Assembly: GCA_030265585.1 (NCBI GenBank)
Contig: JAJDGJ010000007.1
Coordinates: 1-47,292, forward strand
Source: Erysipelotrichaceae bacterium OttesenSCG-928-M19
GTDB lineage: Bacteria; Bacillota_I; Bacilli_A; JAJDGJ01
DNA: 47,292 nt
Reading direction: 5' to 3'
The first letter of the stretch is position 1. Each line of letters opens with the position of its first letter. The notes below the pieces were generated by a model. That model was not told the DNA's origin, did no database searches, and saw nothing but the letters and a program-made list of their open reading frames with translations. Positions 32,548 through 43,220 of the stretch are shown piece by piece. Both the position numbers and the translations under genes were made by a program.

Positions 32548-33924
32548 TTATTTGAAAAAACGTTGTAAAATTCTTAAGTTATTTTTATAAGGTGCGTATC
32601 TAAAAGGAAATTCAATTAAATTTGAACGTGACATGATAGCTTTGCTATTTGTGAAACTAAAATAACTATATTGACCGTGATACGTCGCTATTCCGCTCTT
32701 TTGAACGCCTCCAAAAGGTAAGTTTTTGTTCCCTGCATGGATCAAGGTATCATTAAAAATAATAGCTCCACTACGTGATTGGTTAATTATTTTTATAAAA
32801 TTAGCTTTATCTTTACCAAAGTAATAAATAACTAATGGTTTGTCCTTATCAGCTAATTTAACTAGTTCATCATCCAAACTAGAGAATGTTATAATCGGTA
32901 GCATTGGTCCAAAAATTTCTTCTTGCATTATTTTACTTTTTAAATTAGTTACTTCAATTAGAGTCGGCTCAATATATAATTCATCTTTAATGGTACTGCC
33001 ACCATAAATTATTTGATTTTCATTAAGATAAGCCTCTAAGCGTAAAAAGGATTTTTCGTTAATGATACGACCATAATCACTTGAATAAAAAGCTTCATTG
33101 CCATACTGCTTCTTTATTTCACTAATTAATCTTTTAATAAATTCATCCTTAATAGCTTCATGAAGTAATAAATAATCAGGTGCAATACATGTTTGACCAG
33201 CATTAGTTAATTTACCCCAAATAATACGCTTAGCACTCATGGTAAGATTAGCATCCTTATCAACTATACATGGTGATTTACCACCTAACTCTAAAATAAC
33301 TGGTGTTAGATTTAATGCTGCCTTCTCTAATACAATTTGACCAACTTGTTGGCTACCTGTAAAAAAGATTAAATCAAAATCTAGAGTTAATAGCTCTTGC
33401 AAGTCATATTTACCATTATCAAAACTAGTTACATATAAATGTTCTTTTTTAAAATTATCATTGATCATTGCTCTTAATAAGGTGCTCGTATGATACGATA
33501 ATTCAGAAGGCTTGATTATAGCTGTATTACCTGTTGCCAAAGCAGCAATAATTGGCATCAAAACCAACTGAACTGGATAATTGAATGGTCCAACAATTAA
33601 AACTTGTCCATAAGGATCTCTTTTAATAAATGATTTAGCCTTAAAGAGATATAAAGGTGTTTTTGCCCTCTTTAAAGACATATTATTTTTTAAATGTCTA
33701 ATTTGATAATCCAACTCCTCGTAAACGACAGCTAATTCTGTTAAAAAGGCCTCAGTATTTGCTTTATGTAAATCACTATAAAGGGCATTCATTAATTCCT
33801 GTTCATTTTCTTTAATGATTCTTTTTAATCGTAGCAGATGTCTTCTTCTAAAATGATAGTTTTCTGTTTGGTTTGTTTTAAAAAAGATTCTTTGTTGCTT
33901 AAACAACTCTCTAATTTCTTGCAT
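32548..33924 (-). CDS. Aldehyde dehydrogenase, class 3-like (YwdH type)
   Basis: A 458-residue NAD(P)-dependent aldehyde dehydrogenase, short like class 3/fatty-aldehyde enzymes. It has the early VLIVGPFNYPVQLVLMP block (109-125), the general base Glu212 in LELGGKSPC, the nucleophile Cys246 in NAGQTCIAPDY and the cofactor loop FFTGSQQVG (188-196). The C-terminal block is LPFGGVQKSGIATYHGQYSY. It oxidises medium or long aldehydes to acids. The substrate is not known. GAGGTGG precedes the ATG. It is divergent from the polysaccharide deacetylase gene, with a palindrome in between. Confidence 0.92.
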   Translation of the reverse strand: MQEIRELFKQQRIFFKTNQTENYHFRRRHLLRLKRIIKENEQELMNALYSDLHKANTEAFLTELAVVYEELDYQIRHLKNNMSLKRAKTPLYLFKAKSFIKRDPYGQVLIVGPFNYPVQLVLMPIIAALATGNTAIIKPSELSYHTSTLLRAMINDNFKKEHLYVTSFDNGKYDLQELLTLDFDLIFFTGSQQVGQIVLEKAALNLTPVILELGGKSPCIVDKDANLTMSAKRIIWGKLTNAGQTCIAPDYLLLHEAIKDEFIKRLISEIKKQYGNEAFYSSDYGRIINEKSFLRLEAYLNENQIIYGGSTIKDELYIEPTLIEVTNLKSKIMQEEIFGPMLPIITFSSLDDELVKLADKDKPLVIYYFGKDKANFIKIINQSRSGAIIFNDTLIHAGNKNLPFGGVQKSGIATYHGQYSYFSFTNSKAIMSRSNLIEFPFRYAPYKNNLRILQRFFK

Positions 33925-33960
33925 GTTACCACCTCATCATAAGTATACTAATTCTTTTAT

Positions 33961-33976
33961 AATTGGAGTGCCAATT
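33961..33976. promoter_or_regulatory. Palindrome between divergent genes
   Basis: AATTGG (33961-33966), 4 bases AGTG, CCAATT (33971-33976). It sits 36 bases upstream of the aldehyde dehydrogenase ATG and 47 bases upstream of the deacetylase ATG. Candidate regulator site; binding protein unknown. Confidence 0.4.
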
Positions 33977-34023
33977 TCTTTTAAAAAACACAAAAAAAGT
34001 GTATAATTAGATTAGGTGATAGC

Positions 34024-35148
34024 ATGAAGAAAAACTTGATAATTTTCATATTGTTTTTTTTATTTAGTTTTACATCAGTTATTAAAGCTGACACTTTTAA
34101 TTATCAAGAATATTATCAACAATTAAAGATAACTACTAATATTACAATTGATAAAGAAATGTCGCGTTTCAATGAAATGATAAAAAATAATAGTACTACT
34201 TTTTCTAATGATTTTCTAGAAGACTTTAAGACTAATTCAATAAGTAGTCAAGAATATCAACAACTTTATGATGAAATAACTTTTTATCAATTAAGACTAA
34301 ATAATTTTAGTGAGATACAATTAAAAAAAGAACTTGATGTTTATCAACAACAACTTAAAAGAAACTATCTTTTAGTTAATGAGTTCAATAAGATGCTCGA
34401 TTCTTATTTAAAATATAAGTCTAACGATAATTATGGTAACTTTGTTCAAATTCAGTATATTGTTAATGATTTTTGTCTTAGAAATAAACTTAAACCAAAT
34501 AAAGTAATTGATACTATTGAGGGTAAAAAGATTAAACTTGCCTATTTAACATTTGATGATGGTCCATCGCCTAAAACTAATGATATTATTAAAGTGTTAA
34601 ATAAACATCAGGTTAAAGGGACTTTCTTTTTAGTGGGACGTGAAGTAGATAAAGCTAGAAACGCCAAAACAATTGAAAATCTCCTTAACAATAAACAAAT
34701 TATTGGTATGCATGGTTATTCACATATTTATAAGAAAACAATTAAAAGAAGTCAATTTGAAAAAGAATTACAAAAAACCAAACAAATTTTAAAGAATGAT
34801 TTTAATTATACCACTAACCTTGTTCGCATTCCTTATGGATCAACAATTTTAAAGAAAAAAGATTTAGATTACTATACTAAAAAACAAATTTATTATCTTT
34901 GGGATTGGAACGTTGATTCAAATGACTGGAGAACAAAGAAAAATAGTAATAAAGTAGGCAAAAGTATTAATAAACAAATCGATAAAATTAAAGGAAAAGA
35001 TGATATTGTAGTTTTATATCACGAATATTCTAGTACTATTCATTCTTTAGATAAGACAATAACTAAATTAAAAAAACAGGATTACCGTATCGTTAATATG
35101 GTTCCTGAATATTTCTATAGTAATTATTTTGATAAACCAAAAAAATAA
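34024..35148 (+). CDS. Secreted polysaccharide deacetylase (NodB domain)
   Basis: A 374-residue protein. A signal peptide or anchor (residues 1-22, ending near IKA-D) precedes an approximately 145-residue helical, Gln/Asn/Tyr-rich N-domain of unknown type. The NodB domain follows (about 170-350): LTFDDGPSPK with Asp178/Asp179, metal ligands His230 and His234 (HGYSH), RIPYGS near 268, WDWNVDSNDW near 293 and LYHEYSS with His333. It probably removes acetyl groups from peptidoglycan or another envelope polysaccharide. GGTGAT is upstream of ATG. Single transcription unit ended by a shared terminator. Confidence 0.9.
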   Translation: MKKNLIIFILFFLFSFTSVIKADTFNYQEYYQQLKITTNITIDKEMSRFNEMIKNNSTTFSNDFLEDFKTNSISSQEYQQLYDEITFYQLRLNNFSEIQLKKELDVYQQQLKRNYLLVNEFNKMLDSYLKYKSNDNYGNFVQIQYIVNDFCLRNKLKPNKVIDTIEGKKIKLAYLTFDDGPSPKTNDIIKVLNKHQVKGTFFLVGREVDKARNAKTIENLLNNKQIIGMHGYSHIYKKTIKRSQFEKELQKTKQILKNDFNYTTNLVRIPYGSTILKKKDLDYYTKKQIYYLWDWNVDSNDWRTKKNSNKVGKSINKQIDKIKGKDDIVVLYHEYSSTIHSLDKTITKLKKQDYRIVNMVPEYFYSNYFDKPKK

Positions 35149-35169
35149 TGGAGTTATTTAAACTCCATT
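35147..35169. terminator. Bidirectional terminator between deacetylase and adenosyltransferase genes
   Basis: Stem ATGGAGTT (35148-35155) with AACTCCAT (35161-35168). The minus strand has a strong T tract, the plus strand TTTTC. It overlaps both gene ends. Confidence 0.75.
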
Positions 35170-35687
35170 TTCATTTCTTGATAATTATTTTCTTTATTTA
35201 AATAGCGTGATAATACGTAAAAGTAATCACTTAAACGATTAACTAATGGTAAGATATTTTTATTAATATCTTCTTTTAGACTTAATGTTACAATCTTTCT
35301 TTCAGCTCTTCTAATAATAGTACGAGCAATATTAGCTTCACATGAAGCTGGATGGCCTGCTGGATAGATAAATGATGTTAGTGGCTCATTTTCCTCTTCA
35401 ATATAATCAATATATTCTTCTATTTTTAAAGCATCTTCATTAGTGATTGCATAAGGAATTGTTTGTTTTGGATTCGCTAAATCTTGACCAATTAAAAAGA
35501 ATAGTTTCATAATATGAGTTACTTGTTCAATAATAACCTCATCCTTCAAATAATAAAATGCTAAACCAATATGCGCTAAAGCCTCATCAGTTGTTCCATA
35601 ACAATCAATACGTAAACTTGATTTAGAAATGCGATCACCAATCACTCCTGTTGTTTGTTTATCTCCTGTTTTTGTATACACTTTCAT
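35154..35687 (-). CDS. ATP:cob(I)alamin adenosyltransferase (PduO/MMAB type)
   Basis: A 177-residue enzyme that transfers the adenosyl group of ATP to cob(I)alamin. It has the N-terminal ATP site YTKTGDKQTTGVIGDRISKS, then IDCYGTTDEALAHIG and the C-terminal ARTIIRRAERKIV and NRLSDYFYVLSRYLN blocks with the conserved Arg and Glu. Start at ATG 35687 with GAGGTG upstream; the GTG at 35696 lies inside that RBS. No B12-dependent enzyme or other cobalamin gene is in the window, so the user of the cofactor is elsewhere. Confidence 0.92.
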   Translation of the reverse strand: MKVYTKTGDKQTTGVIGDRISKSSLRIDCYGTTDEALAHIGLAFYYLKDEVIIEQVTHIMKLFFLIGQDLANPKQTIPYAITNEDALKIEEYIDYIEEENEPLTSFIYPAGHPASCEANIARTIIRRAERKIVTLSLKEDINKNILPLVNRLSDYFYVLSRYLNKENNYQEMKMEFK

Positions 35688-35707
35688 TTCTTTCACCTCA
35701 CTTTTAA

Positions 35708-35736
35708 ATTATAACCTATTGTAATATCTATTTCAA
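35708..35736 (-). promoter_or_regulatory. Promoter of the adenosyltransferase gene
   Basis: Minus strand -35 TTGAAA (35731-35736), 17-base spacer, -10 TATAAT (35708-35713). It overlaps the divergent promoter of the MBL-fold gene. Confidence 0.75.
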
Positions 35737-35748
35737 ATTAGTTATAAT
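35719..35748 (+). promoter_or_regulatory. Promoter of the MBL-fold gene
   Basis: Plus strand -35 TTGTAA (35719-35724), 18-base spacer, -10 TATAAT (35743-35748). It is interleaved with the minus-strand promoter. Confidence 0.65.
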
Positions 35749-35765
35749 AGTAACAGGTGATAAAA

Positions 35766-36572
35766 ATGTTTTTAAAAGTTTTAGTAGATAACAATACAAT
35801 TATTGATGATTATGCACTTGGTGAACCAGGTTTAGCATTTTATTTAGAAATTGATAACAAAAGAATTCTATTTGATACTGGTTATTCAGATATTATTATT
35901 AATAATGCTTTACATTATAATATTGATTTAAATAATCTTGATTATATTATTCTTTCACATGGTCATAATGATCATAGTCGTGGTTTACAGTACTTAATTG
36001 ATACATATGATTTTAAAAAGACAACACTTCTAGCACATCCTCATGTTTTTGATGAGAAAAAAGAAGCAAGTTTAGAAATAGGTAATCCCCTATCATATGA
36101 AATACTAAAAGACAAAATGAATATTGTTTTAACTGATTTACCTTATAAAATAAGTGATAATCTTTATTTTCTTGGTGAAATTAAACGTTATAACAATTTT
36201 GAAAATCAAGAACCAATTGGACAAACTAAATATAATAGCACTATTATTGATGATTATCTTTATGATGATAGTGCCCTTGCTTATTGCGAAAACAAACAAT
36301 TAACAATTATTACCGGTTGTTCGCATAGCGGTATTACCAATATTTGTGAGCATGCTAAAGAGGTTACTCAATGTCAAGAAATTAAAACTATTATTGGTGG
36401 TTTTCATCTTTTTGAGGATAATGAACAATTAACAAAAACAATTAATTATTTCATTTCTAACAAGATTACTAATCTTTATCCATGTCATTGTGTTTCCTTT
36501 GTTGCTAAAGCAAAAATCAATAATCACATCCCAATTACTGAAGTTGGGGTTGGTTTTGAATTAAAAGAATAA
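35766..36572 (+). CDS. MBL-fold metallohydrolase
   Basis: A 268-residue metallo-beta-lactamase-fold protein resembling the group of archaeal dihydropterin/RFA-P synthase-like MBL proteins. It has LSHGHNDHSRG (HxHxDH) near residue 60, FDTGYSD near 36, TGCSHSGITNICEHA near 180 and IGGFHLF near 210, all likely metal-site segments. The true substrate is unknown. Start at ATG 35766 with GGTGAT upstream; the earlier in-frame GTG at 35757 is part of that site. It is convergent with radC. Confidence 0.85.
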   Translation: MFLKVLVDNNTIIDDYALGEPGLAFYLEIDNKRILFDTGYSDIIINNALHYNIDLNNLDYIILSHGHNDHSRGLQYLIDTYDFKKTTLLAHPHVFDEKKEASLEIGNPLSYEILKDKMNIVLTDLPYKISDNLYFLGEIKRYNNFENQEPIGQTKYNSTIIDDYLYDDSALAYCENKQLTIITGCSHSGITNICEHAKEVTQCQEIKTIIGGFHLFEDNEQLTKTINYFISNKITNLYPCHCVSFVAKAKINNHIPITEVGVGFELKE

Positions 36573-36573
36573 A

Positions 36574-37248
36574 TTAGAAATATTCATTCTCTTTAAAACT
36601 AAAGTAGCTTGCTTTACCAATAATAATGTGATCCAGTAAAGGAATTGCTAATAAATCACCAATTTCCTTTAACATCATAGTAACATCAATGTCATTTTGT
36701 GATGGTTGCGGATCACCAGAAGGATGATTATGAAGGCAGATAAAAGAAGAAGCACTATTAATAATAACCTGCTTAAACACCTCTCGTGGATGGACAAGTG
36801 ATTGAGAAAGAGTACCTACAAAAATAGTACGCTCATTGATAATTGCATTTTTAGCATTTAAAGAAACAATTACAAAATGTTCCTGTTGAACAAACTCAAA
36901 TTGTTTTTGATAAAGATTATAAAGAATTAAAGGGTTATTAGCATAAATAAATTTATTAATTGCCACCTTATTTATTCTTTTACTTAGTTGAGCGATTGCT
37001 AAAAGCTCTAGTGCTTTAATTTCACCAATACCATCAATTAAAGTTAACTGATTTAATGAAACCTTACTTAAATTGGAAAGACAGCCAATTTCACTAATAA
37101 TGCGATTCGCTAGTGAAATAACACTGTCTTTTTTTGTTCCTGTTCGTAATATTATCGCAAGTAATTCTACATCATCTAAGGAATCAATTCCATTATTTAA
37201 AGCTTTTTCACGTGGCTTAATGCGGGTTGGCAAATATTTCATTTTCAT
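36574..37248 (-). CDS. radC: RadC/JAB-domain DNA repair-associated protein
   Basis: A 224-residue RadC. The N-terminal block is IKPREKALNNGIDSLDDVELLAIILRTG, followed by a helix-hairpin-helix (LTLIDGIGEIKALELLA). The JAB/MPN domain carries the metal motif LHNHPSGDPQPSQND near residue 180. The family's role is unclear despite the name. The frame stays open to 37356, but the ATG at 37248 overlaps the upstream peptidase stop (ATGA) and matches the family start, so it is preferred (37242 is an alternative). Confidence 0.92.
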   Translation of the reverse strand: MKMKYLPTRIKPREKALNNGIDSLDDVELLAIILRTGTKKDSVISLANRIISEIGCLSNLSKVSLNQLTLIDGIGEIKALELLAIAQLSKRINKVAINKFIYANNPLILYNLYQKQFEFVQQEHFVIVSLNAKNAIINERTIFVGTLSQSLVHPREVFKQVIINSASSFICLHNHPSGDPQPSQNDIDVTMMLKEIGDLLAIPLLDHIIIGKASYFSFKENEYF

Positions 37249-37601
37249 AATAATACACCAATATATGATATTAGAAAAAAAGGAAACATTCTTATTGTTT
37301 GTTGCTTTTTTACTAACGCATAGCTTAAAGCAAGCAACGAAGAAACTAAGAGCCAAGTAACAACATCAAACAAGGGAAAAATCAGTAAAAAGAGAAAGAT
37401 TAGCTTAATATCAGCACCGCCAATATAGTCTTCTATTTTATGATAAAAGATGATTACTAAAATAAAAAAAATGATTGTAAAATTAAGTTTTATAAAAAAA
37501 AGAAGTGGAAGATATAAGTAATCAGCAACCAGTCCCTGGCGATAATCTTGAAAGGCCATGGGCAATAAAAAAAATAAGATAAGTAATTTAATTATCATCA
37601 C
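37245..37601 (-). CDS. Minimal prepilin-type (A24) aspartyl peptidase
   Basis: A 116-118-residue membrane protein with about four helices. The two aspartates of A24 peptidases are present: PMAFQDYRQGLVADYLYLP near residue 18 and GGADIKLIF near residue 62. The amino-terminal methylation domain of ComC/PilD is absent and the protein is less than half their length, as in minimal A24 proteins. It may process a competence-pilus prepilin (inference). The start is uncertain. GAGGTG directly abuts the GTG/ATG at 37601/37598, while ATT at 37592 has normal spacing. It follows dnaJ and its stop overlaps radC. Confidence 0.75.
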   Translation of the reverse strand: MMIIKLLILFFLLPMAFQDYRQGLVADYLYLPLLFFIKLNFTIIFFILVIIFYHKIEDYIGGADIKLIFLFLLIFPLFDVVTWLLVSSLLALSYALVKKQQTIRMFPFFLISYIGVLL

Positions 37602-37638
37602 CTCATCTTATTTTTTATAACTTAGTTAATTTATCCTA

Positions 37639-38754
37639 TTAAAATTTAATTTTACTTTTAAATTTATCAAAGATTGAAGAACCATCTTTATTATCATGCT
37701 CTTGTAATTTCTTAAACAAATCCTTTTCCTCTTTTGATAATTTTGTTGGTGTTACAACATCTGTAATTACATATTGATGTCCATAACCTTTCGTTCTGAT
37801 ATCTTTAATTCCTTTATTTTTTAATCTAAATTTTGTTTTAGCTTGCGTTCCCTCCGGAATGTTTAATTCAACATCACCATGAACTGTTGGTACATCAACT
37901 TTACAACCTAGAGCTGCATCACTAAACGAGATTGGAATTGTTAAGTAAACATCATTACCATCTCTTGTAAAATAATCATGTTTCTTTATGTTTATTTCAA
38001 CATATAGATCACCATATGGTCCGCCATTACGTCCACGTTCACCTTTTCCAGAAACTCTTAGCTGTTGTCCTGTATTAATACCTGCTGGAACTTTAAGATC
38101 AACTTTAATTTTTTTATTGATACTTCCAGCTCCATGACATTTATGACATTTATTTTCAATAATCTTACCTGTTCCATGACATGTTGGACAAACTTTTTGT
38201 TGCATCATTGTTCCAAAAGCTGTTCTAACTTGTTCATTGACAACTCCGGTACCACCACATGTTGAACAAGTGCTAATATCACTACTGCTTTCAGCACCAC
38301 TACCGTGACAATGATCACATTCTTCATCATATGATATTGATATTTCTTTTTCAACACCATGAGCTGCTTCCATAAAACTAATCGTTAAAACTAGAAATTT
38401 ATCATCACCCTGAATTGGGGCATTAGCTCTTGATTGTCTTGAGCCAAAGCCACCTCCAAAGAATGATCCAAAAATATCAGAAAGATCATCAAAGCCACCA
38501 AAACCACTGAAGCCTCCAGCTTGTCCATTTTGATCAAAAGCTGAATGACCAAATTGATCATAAGTAGCTTTTTTGTTTGGATCTCCTAAGACTTCATAAG
38601 CCTCTTGAATCTCTTTAAATTTTTCCTCTGCATCAGGGCTATCATTAGCATCAGGATGATACTTCTTTGCTTGTTTTCGATAAGCCTTTTTTATTTCACT
38701 AGCATCAGCATTTTTGCTGACTCCTAGCACTTCATAATAATCTCTTTTTGCCAT
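37639..38754 (-). CDS. dnaJ: Hsp40 co-chaperone DnaJ
   Basis: A 371-residue type I DnaJ. The J domain has the HPD motif in KKYHPDAND near residue 33. It is followed by a Gly/Phe-rich linker (70-110), then four zinc repeats [24 protein letters not shown] and CHKCHGAG (about 145-205), and the substrate-binding C-terminal domains. It delivers clients to DnaK and stimulates its ATPase. GGTGAT upstream of ATG. Fourth gene of hrcA-grpE-dnaK-dnaJ. There is no terminator before the A24 peptidase gene. Confidence 0.97.
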   Translation of the reverse strand: MAKRDYYEVLGVSKNADASEIKKAYRKQAKKYHPDANDSPDAEEKFKEIQEAYEVLGDPNKKATYDQFGHSAFDQNGQAGGFSGFGGFDDLSDIFGSFFGGGFGSRQSRANAPIQGDDKFLVLTISFMEAAHGVEKEISISYDEECDHCHGSGAESSSDISTCSTCGGTGVVNEQVRTAFGTMMQQKVCPTCHGTGKIIENKCHKCHGAGSINKKIKVDLKVPAGINTGQQLRVSGKGERGRNGGPYGDLYVEINIKKHDYFTRDGNDVYLTIPISFSDAALGCKVDVPTVHGDVELNIPEGTQAKTKFRLKNKGIKDIRTKGYGHQYVITDVVTPTKLSKEEKDLFKKLQEHDNKDGSSIFDKFKSKIKF

Positions 38755-38772
38755 GAAATCACCCGCTAACTA

Positions 38773-41143
<2,371 letters not shown>

Positions 41144-41147
<4 letters not shown>

Positions 41148-42175
41148 TCTTTTTCACCTCTTTTTTCATCAAATAATTGCGTTATTTTATCGGATGCATA
41201 ATCTAATAAACGAATTACTTTGTCATAATTCATTCTCGTTGGTCCAATAATAGCAATTACTCCTTTTTCATCATCAGAAACCTGATAATTTGAAGTTACA
41301 ATTGTAACATCATCATCAATAAAGTATTCATTTTCATGACCAATAATTACTTTATTTCCATCAATGTTTTTAGCAAGTGTTTCAAAGAAATCATAGTCTT
41401 CAATAACATTTACTAAAGAACGAATCTTTTCAATATCATCAAAATCAGGTTGATTGATAATATTATTTCTACCACCAACATACACATGGTCAGAGGCAAA
41501 TTTAATAAAAGCATTTACAAAAGCATCTAAAAGATTCTCATAGTTTGATACATGTTTTCCTAATTCATCTTTAATTTCATCATCAATTTTTTTAACAACA
41601 TCTCCTAGTTTTGTTCCGACTAGCATTTTGTTTAAAACATTTACACATTTCTTTAATTCGTTTAGATCAATATCATTTTCTATATTGAATATTTTTGATT
41701 CAACTTTACCTGAGCTGGTAACAATTACAATAACTACCGAAGTTGTTGAAACAGGAATAATTTCAACTTTAGATAAAACCTCATCTTTACTTTCTGCTCC
41801 TAAAGCTATCGAAGTATAATTAGTCATTGAAGCAATCAAATCACATGTTTGTTTGACAATTTCCTCAATTTCTAATTTACGATTATTAAAAAGTTCTTCT
41901 AATTTTTCTTTAAGTCCTGCATCGATATCCTGATCATCAATCAAATAATCAACATAGTAACGATATCCTTGATTAGAAGGAATACGTCCTGATGAAGTAT
42001 GAGTCTTCTCTAATAATCCTAAAGTTTCTAAAGTTGCCATTTCGTTTCTAATTGTCGCGCTAGAATATGGTAGTTCATGATTAGCTTTTAATGTTTTAGA
42101 ACCAACTGGCATCGCATCATTAATAAAGTCATCAATAATTACTTTTAAAATATCAATCTGACGAGATGTTAACAT
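41144..42175 (-). CDS. hrcA: Heat-inducible transcription repressor HrcA
   Basis: A 343-residue HrcA with the N-terminal winged helix (LTSRQIDILKVIIDDFINDA, PVGSKTLKANHELPYSSATIRNEMA in sequence) and the dimerisation/inserted domains ending in GVIAIIGPTRMNYDKVIRLLDY. It binds the CIRCE operators just upstream and represses the chaperone operon until heat or misfolded proteins occupy GroEL. First gene of the operon; GGGGTG upstream of ATG. Confidence 0.97.
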
Positions 42176-42188
42176 GGTATCACCCCTT

Positions 42189-42215
42189 TTAGCACTCTAT
42201 CTATCTCAATGCTAA
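42189..42215. promoter_or_regulatory. CIRCE operator, promoter-downstream copy
   Basis: TTAGCACTC, 9 bases, CAATGCTAA. The first arm is the perfect consensus, the second has two changes from GAGTGCTAA. It lies between the -10 box and the hrcA ATG. Confidence 0.9.
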
Positions 42216-42219
42216 TACG

Positions 42220-42248
42220 ATTATACAATACCGTTTTAGCAATGTCAA
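42220..42248 (-). promoter_or_regulatory. Promoter of the hrcA-grpE-dnaK-dnaJ operon
   Basis: Minus strand TTGACA (42243-42248), 17-base spacer, TATAAT (42220-42225): full sigma-A consensus, framed by two CIRCE elements. Confidence 0.95.
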
Positions 42249-42262
42249 TAAGTGAGTGCTAG
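42236..42262. promoter_or_regulatory. CIRCE operator, -35 overlapping copy
   Basis: TTAGCAATG, 9 bases, GAGTGCTAG. It covers the -35 box. One arm has two changes and the other one change from the CIRCE consensus. Confidence 0.88.
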
Positions 42263-42328
42263 TATACACATTATATTAATATCTTTTTTTAAACACTTAA
42301 ATATGATAAAATAAGCATGGTGATATTG

Positions 42329-43147
42329 ATGAAATATTATGTTTATAATCCCTTAACAAGAAATCAAACAGGAAAAGAAGCCATTAAAAAATTAAATAAA
42401 AATGATATTTATGATTGTACTAATAAAAATGAAATGAAAGAACTAGAAAAGTTATTACAAAAAGACGATATAATTTATGTTATTGGTGGCGATGGCACAA
42501 TACATTATTTAATCAATAATTATAACTTCCTTTTTAAGCATAAAATTCTTTTTTATAAAAATGGTAGTGGTAATGATTTTCATCGTTCCCTAAAAGATAG
42601 TAACGCTTACTACTATACAATCAATAATAAGTATAGTTTTATTAATAGTTTTGGACTTGGCTTTGATGCCTTAGTTTGTAAAAAGGTTAACCAAGAAAAA
42701 AATAAAACTAAATTATCATATTTAAAGCAATGTTATTTGTCATTAAAAGAATACCAACCAATTAACATTGATATTCATTATCATAACAAATGGCATCATT
42801 ACAAGAATGTTTGGCTTTGTTCATTACAAAATGGTAAATATTTTGGTGGTGGCATTAATATTGCTAGAAATGCTGATGTCGCTAATGAGAAAATAGATTT
42901 ATGTATTGGACACAATCTAAGTACTTTAAAAGTCTTAATATTACTATTATTTGTGAAATTAGGTTTAACACATTTATTTAGTAATTATTTCTTCACAGTA
43001 AAAGTAAGTGACTTAATAATCAAAAATCAAGACTCACTACTATGTCAATTTGATGGTGATACTTTTACTATTAATAATGATTTAGAAATAACTAATTGCC
43101 AAAAAATAAAAATAAATAAAGTAAATTCATTAGAAAATAATGATTAG
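42329..43147 (+). CDS. Diacylglycerol/lipid kinase family protein
   Basis: A 272-residue DAGK-catalytic-domain protein. The nucleotide motif IGGDGTIHYL near residue 50, the second motif NGSGNDFHRSL near 76 (GTGND type) and SFGLGFDALV near 105 are present. The C-terminal half has the usual beta-sandwich with GGGINIARNA and LCQFDGDTF. It probably phosphorylates diacylglycerol or a related lipid at the membrane. Start at ATG 42329, six bases after GGTG, rather than the ATG at 42317 that overlaps this RBS. It is divergent from hrcA, with no strong -35/-10 pair found. Confidence 0.85.
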   Translation: MKYYVYNPLTRNQTGKEAIKKLNKNDIYDCTNKNEMKELEKLLQKDDIIYVIGGDGTIHYLINNYNFLFKHKILFYKNGSGNDFHRSLKDSNAYYYTINNKYSFINSFGLGFDALVCKKVNQEKNKTKLSYLKQCYLSLKEYQPINIDIHYHNKWHHYKNVWLCSLQNGKYFGGGINIARNADVANEKIDLCIGHNLSTLKVLILLLFVKLGLTHLFSNYFFTVKVSDLIIKNQDSLLCQFDGDTFTINNDLEITNCQKIKINKVNSLENND

Positions 43148-43160
43148 TTTATGTTTATCA

Positions 43161-43189
43161 TTGTTTATTTTCATAAAATATACTATAAT
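43161..43189 (+). promoter_or_regulatory. Promoter of the FKBP gene
   Basis: -35 TTGTTT (43161-43166), 17-base spacer, -10 TATAAT (43184-43189). AAAGGAGCTG follows ahead of the ATG at 43221. Confidence 0.7.
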
Positions 43190-43220
43190 TGATTAGGAAT
43201 TTAAAAAAGGAGCTGAAAAA

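Noticed and set aside
37249-37356. N-terminal extension of radC to 37356
   Set aside because: It overlaps most of the C-terminal half of the A24 peptidase gene in another frame and has no RBS. The ATG at 37248 gives the standard RadC start.
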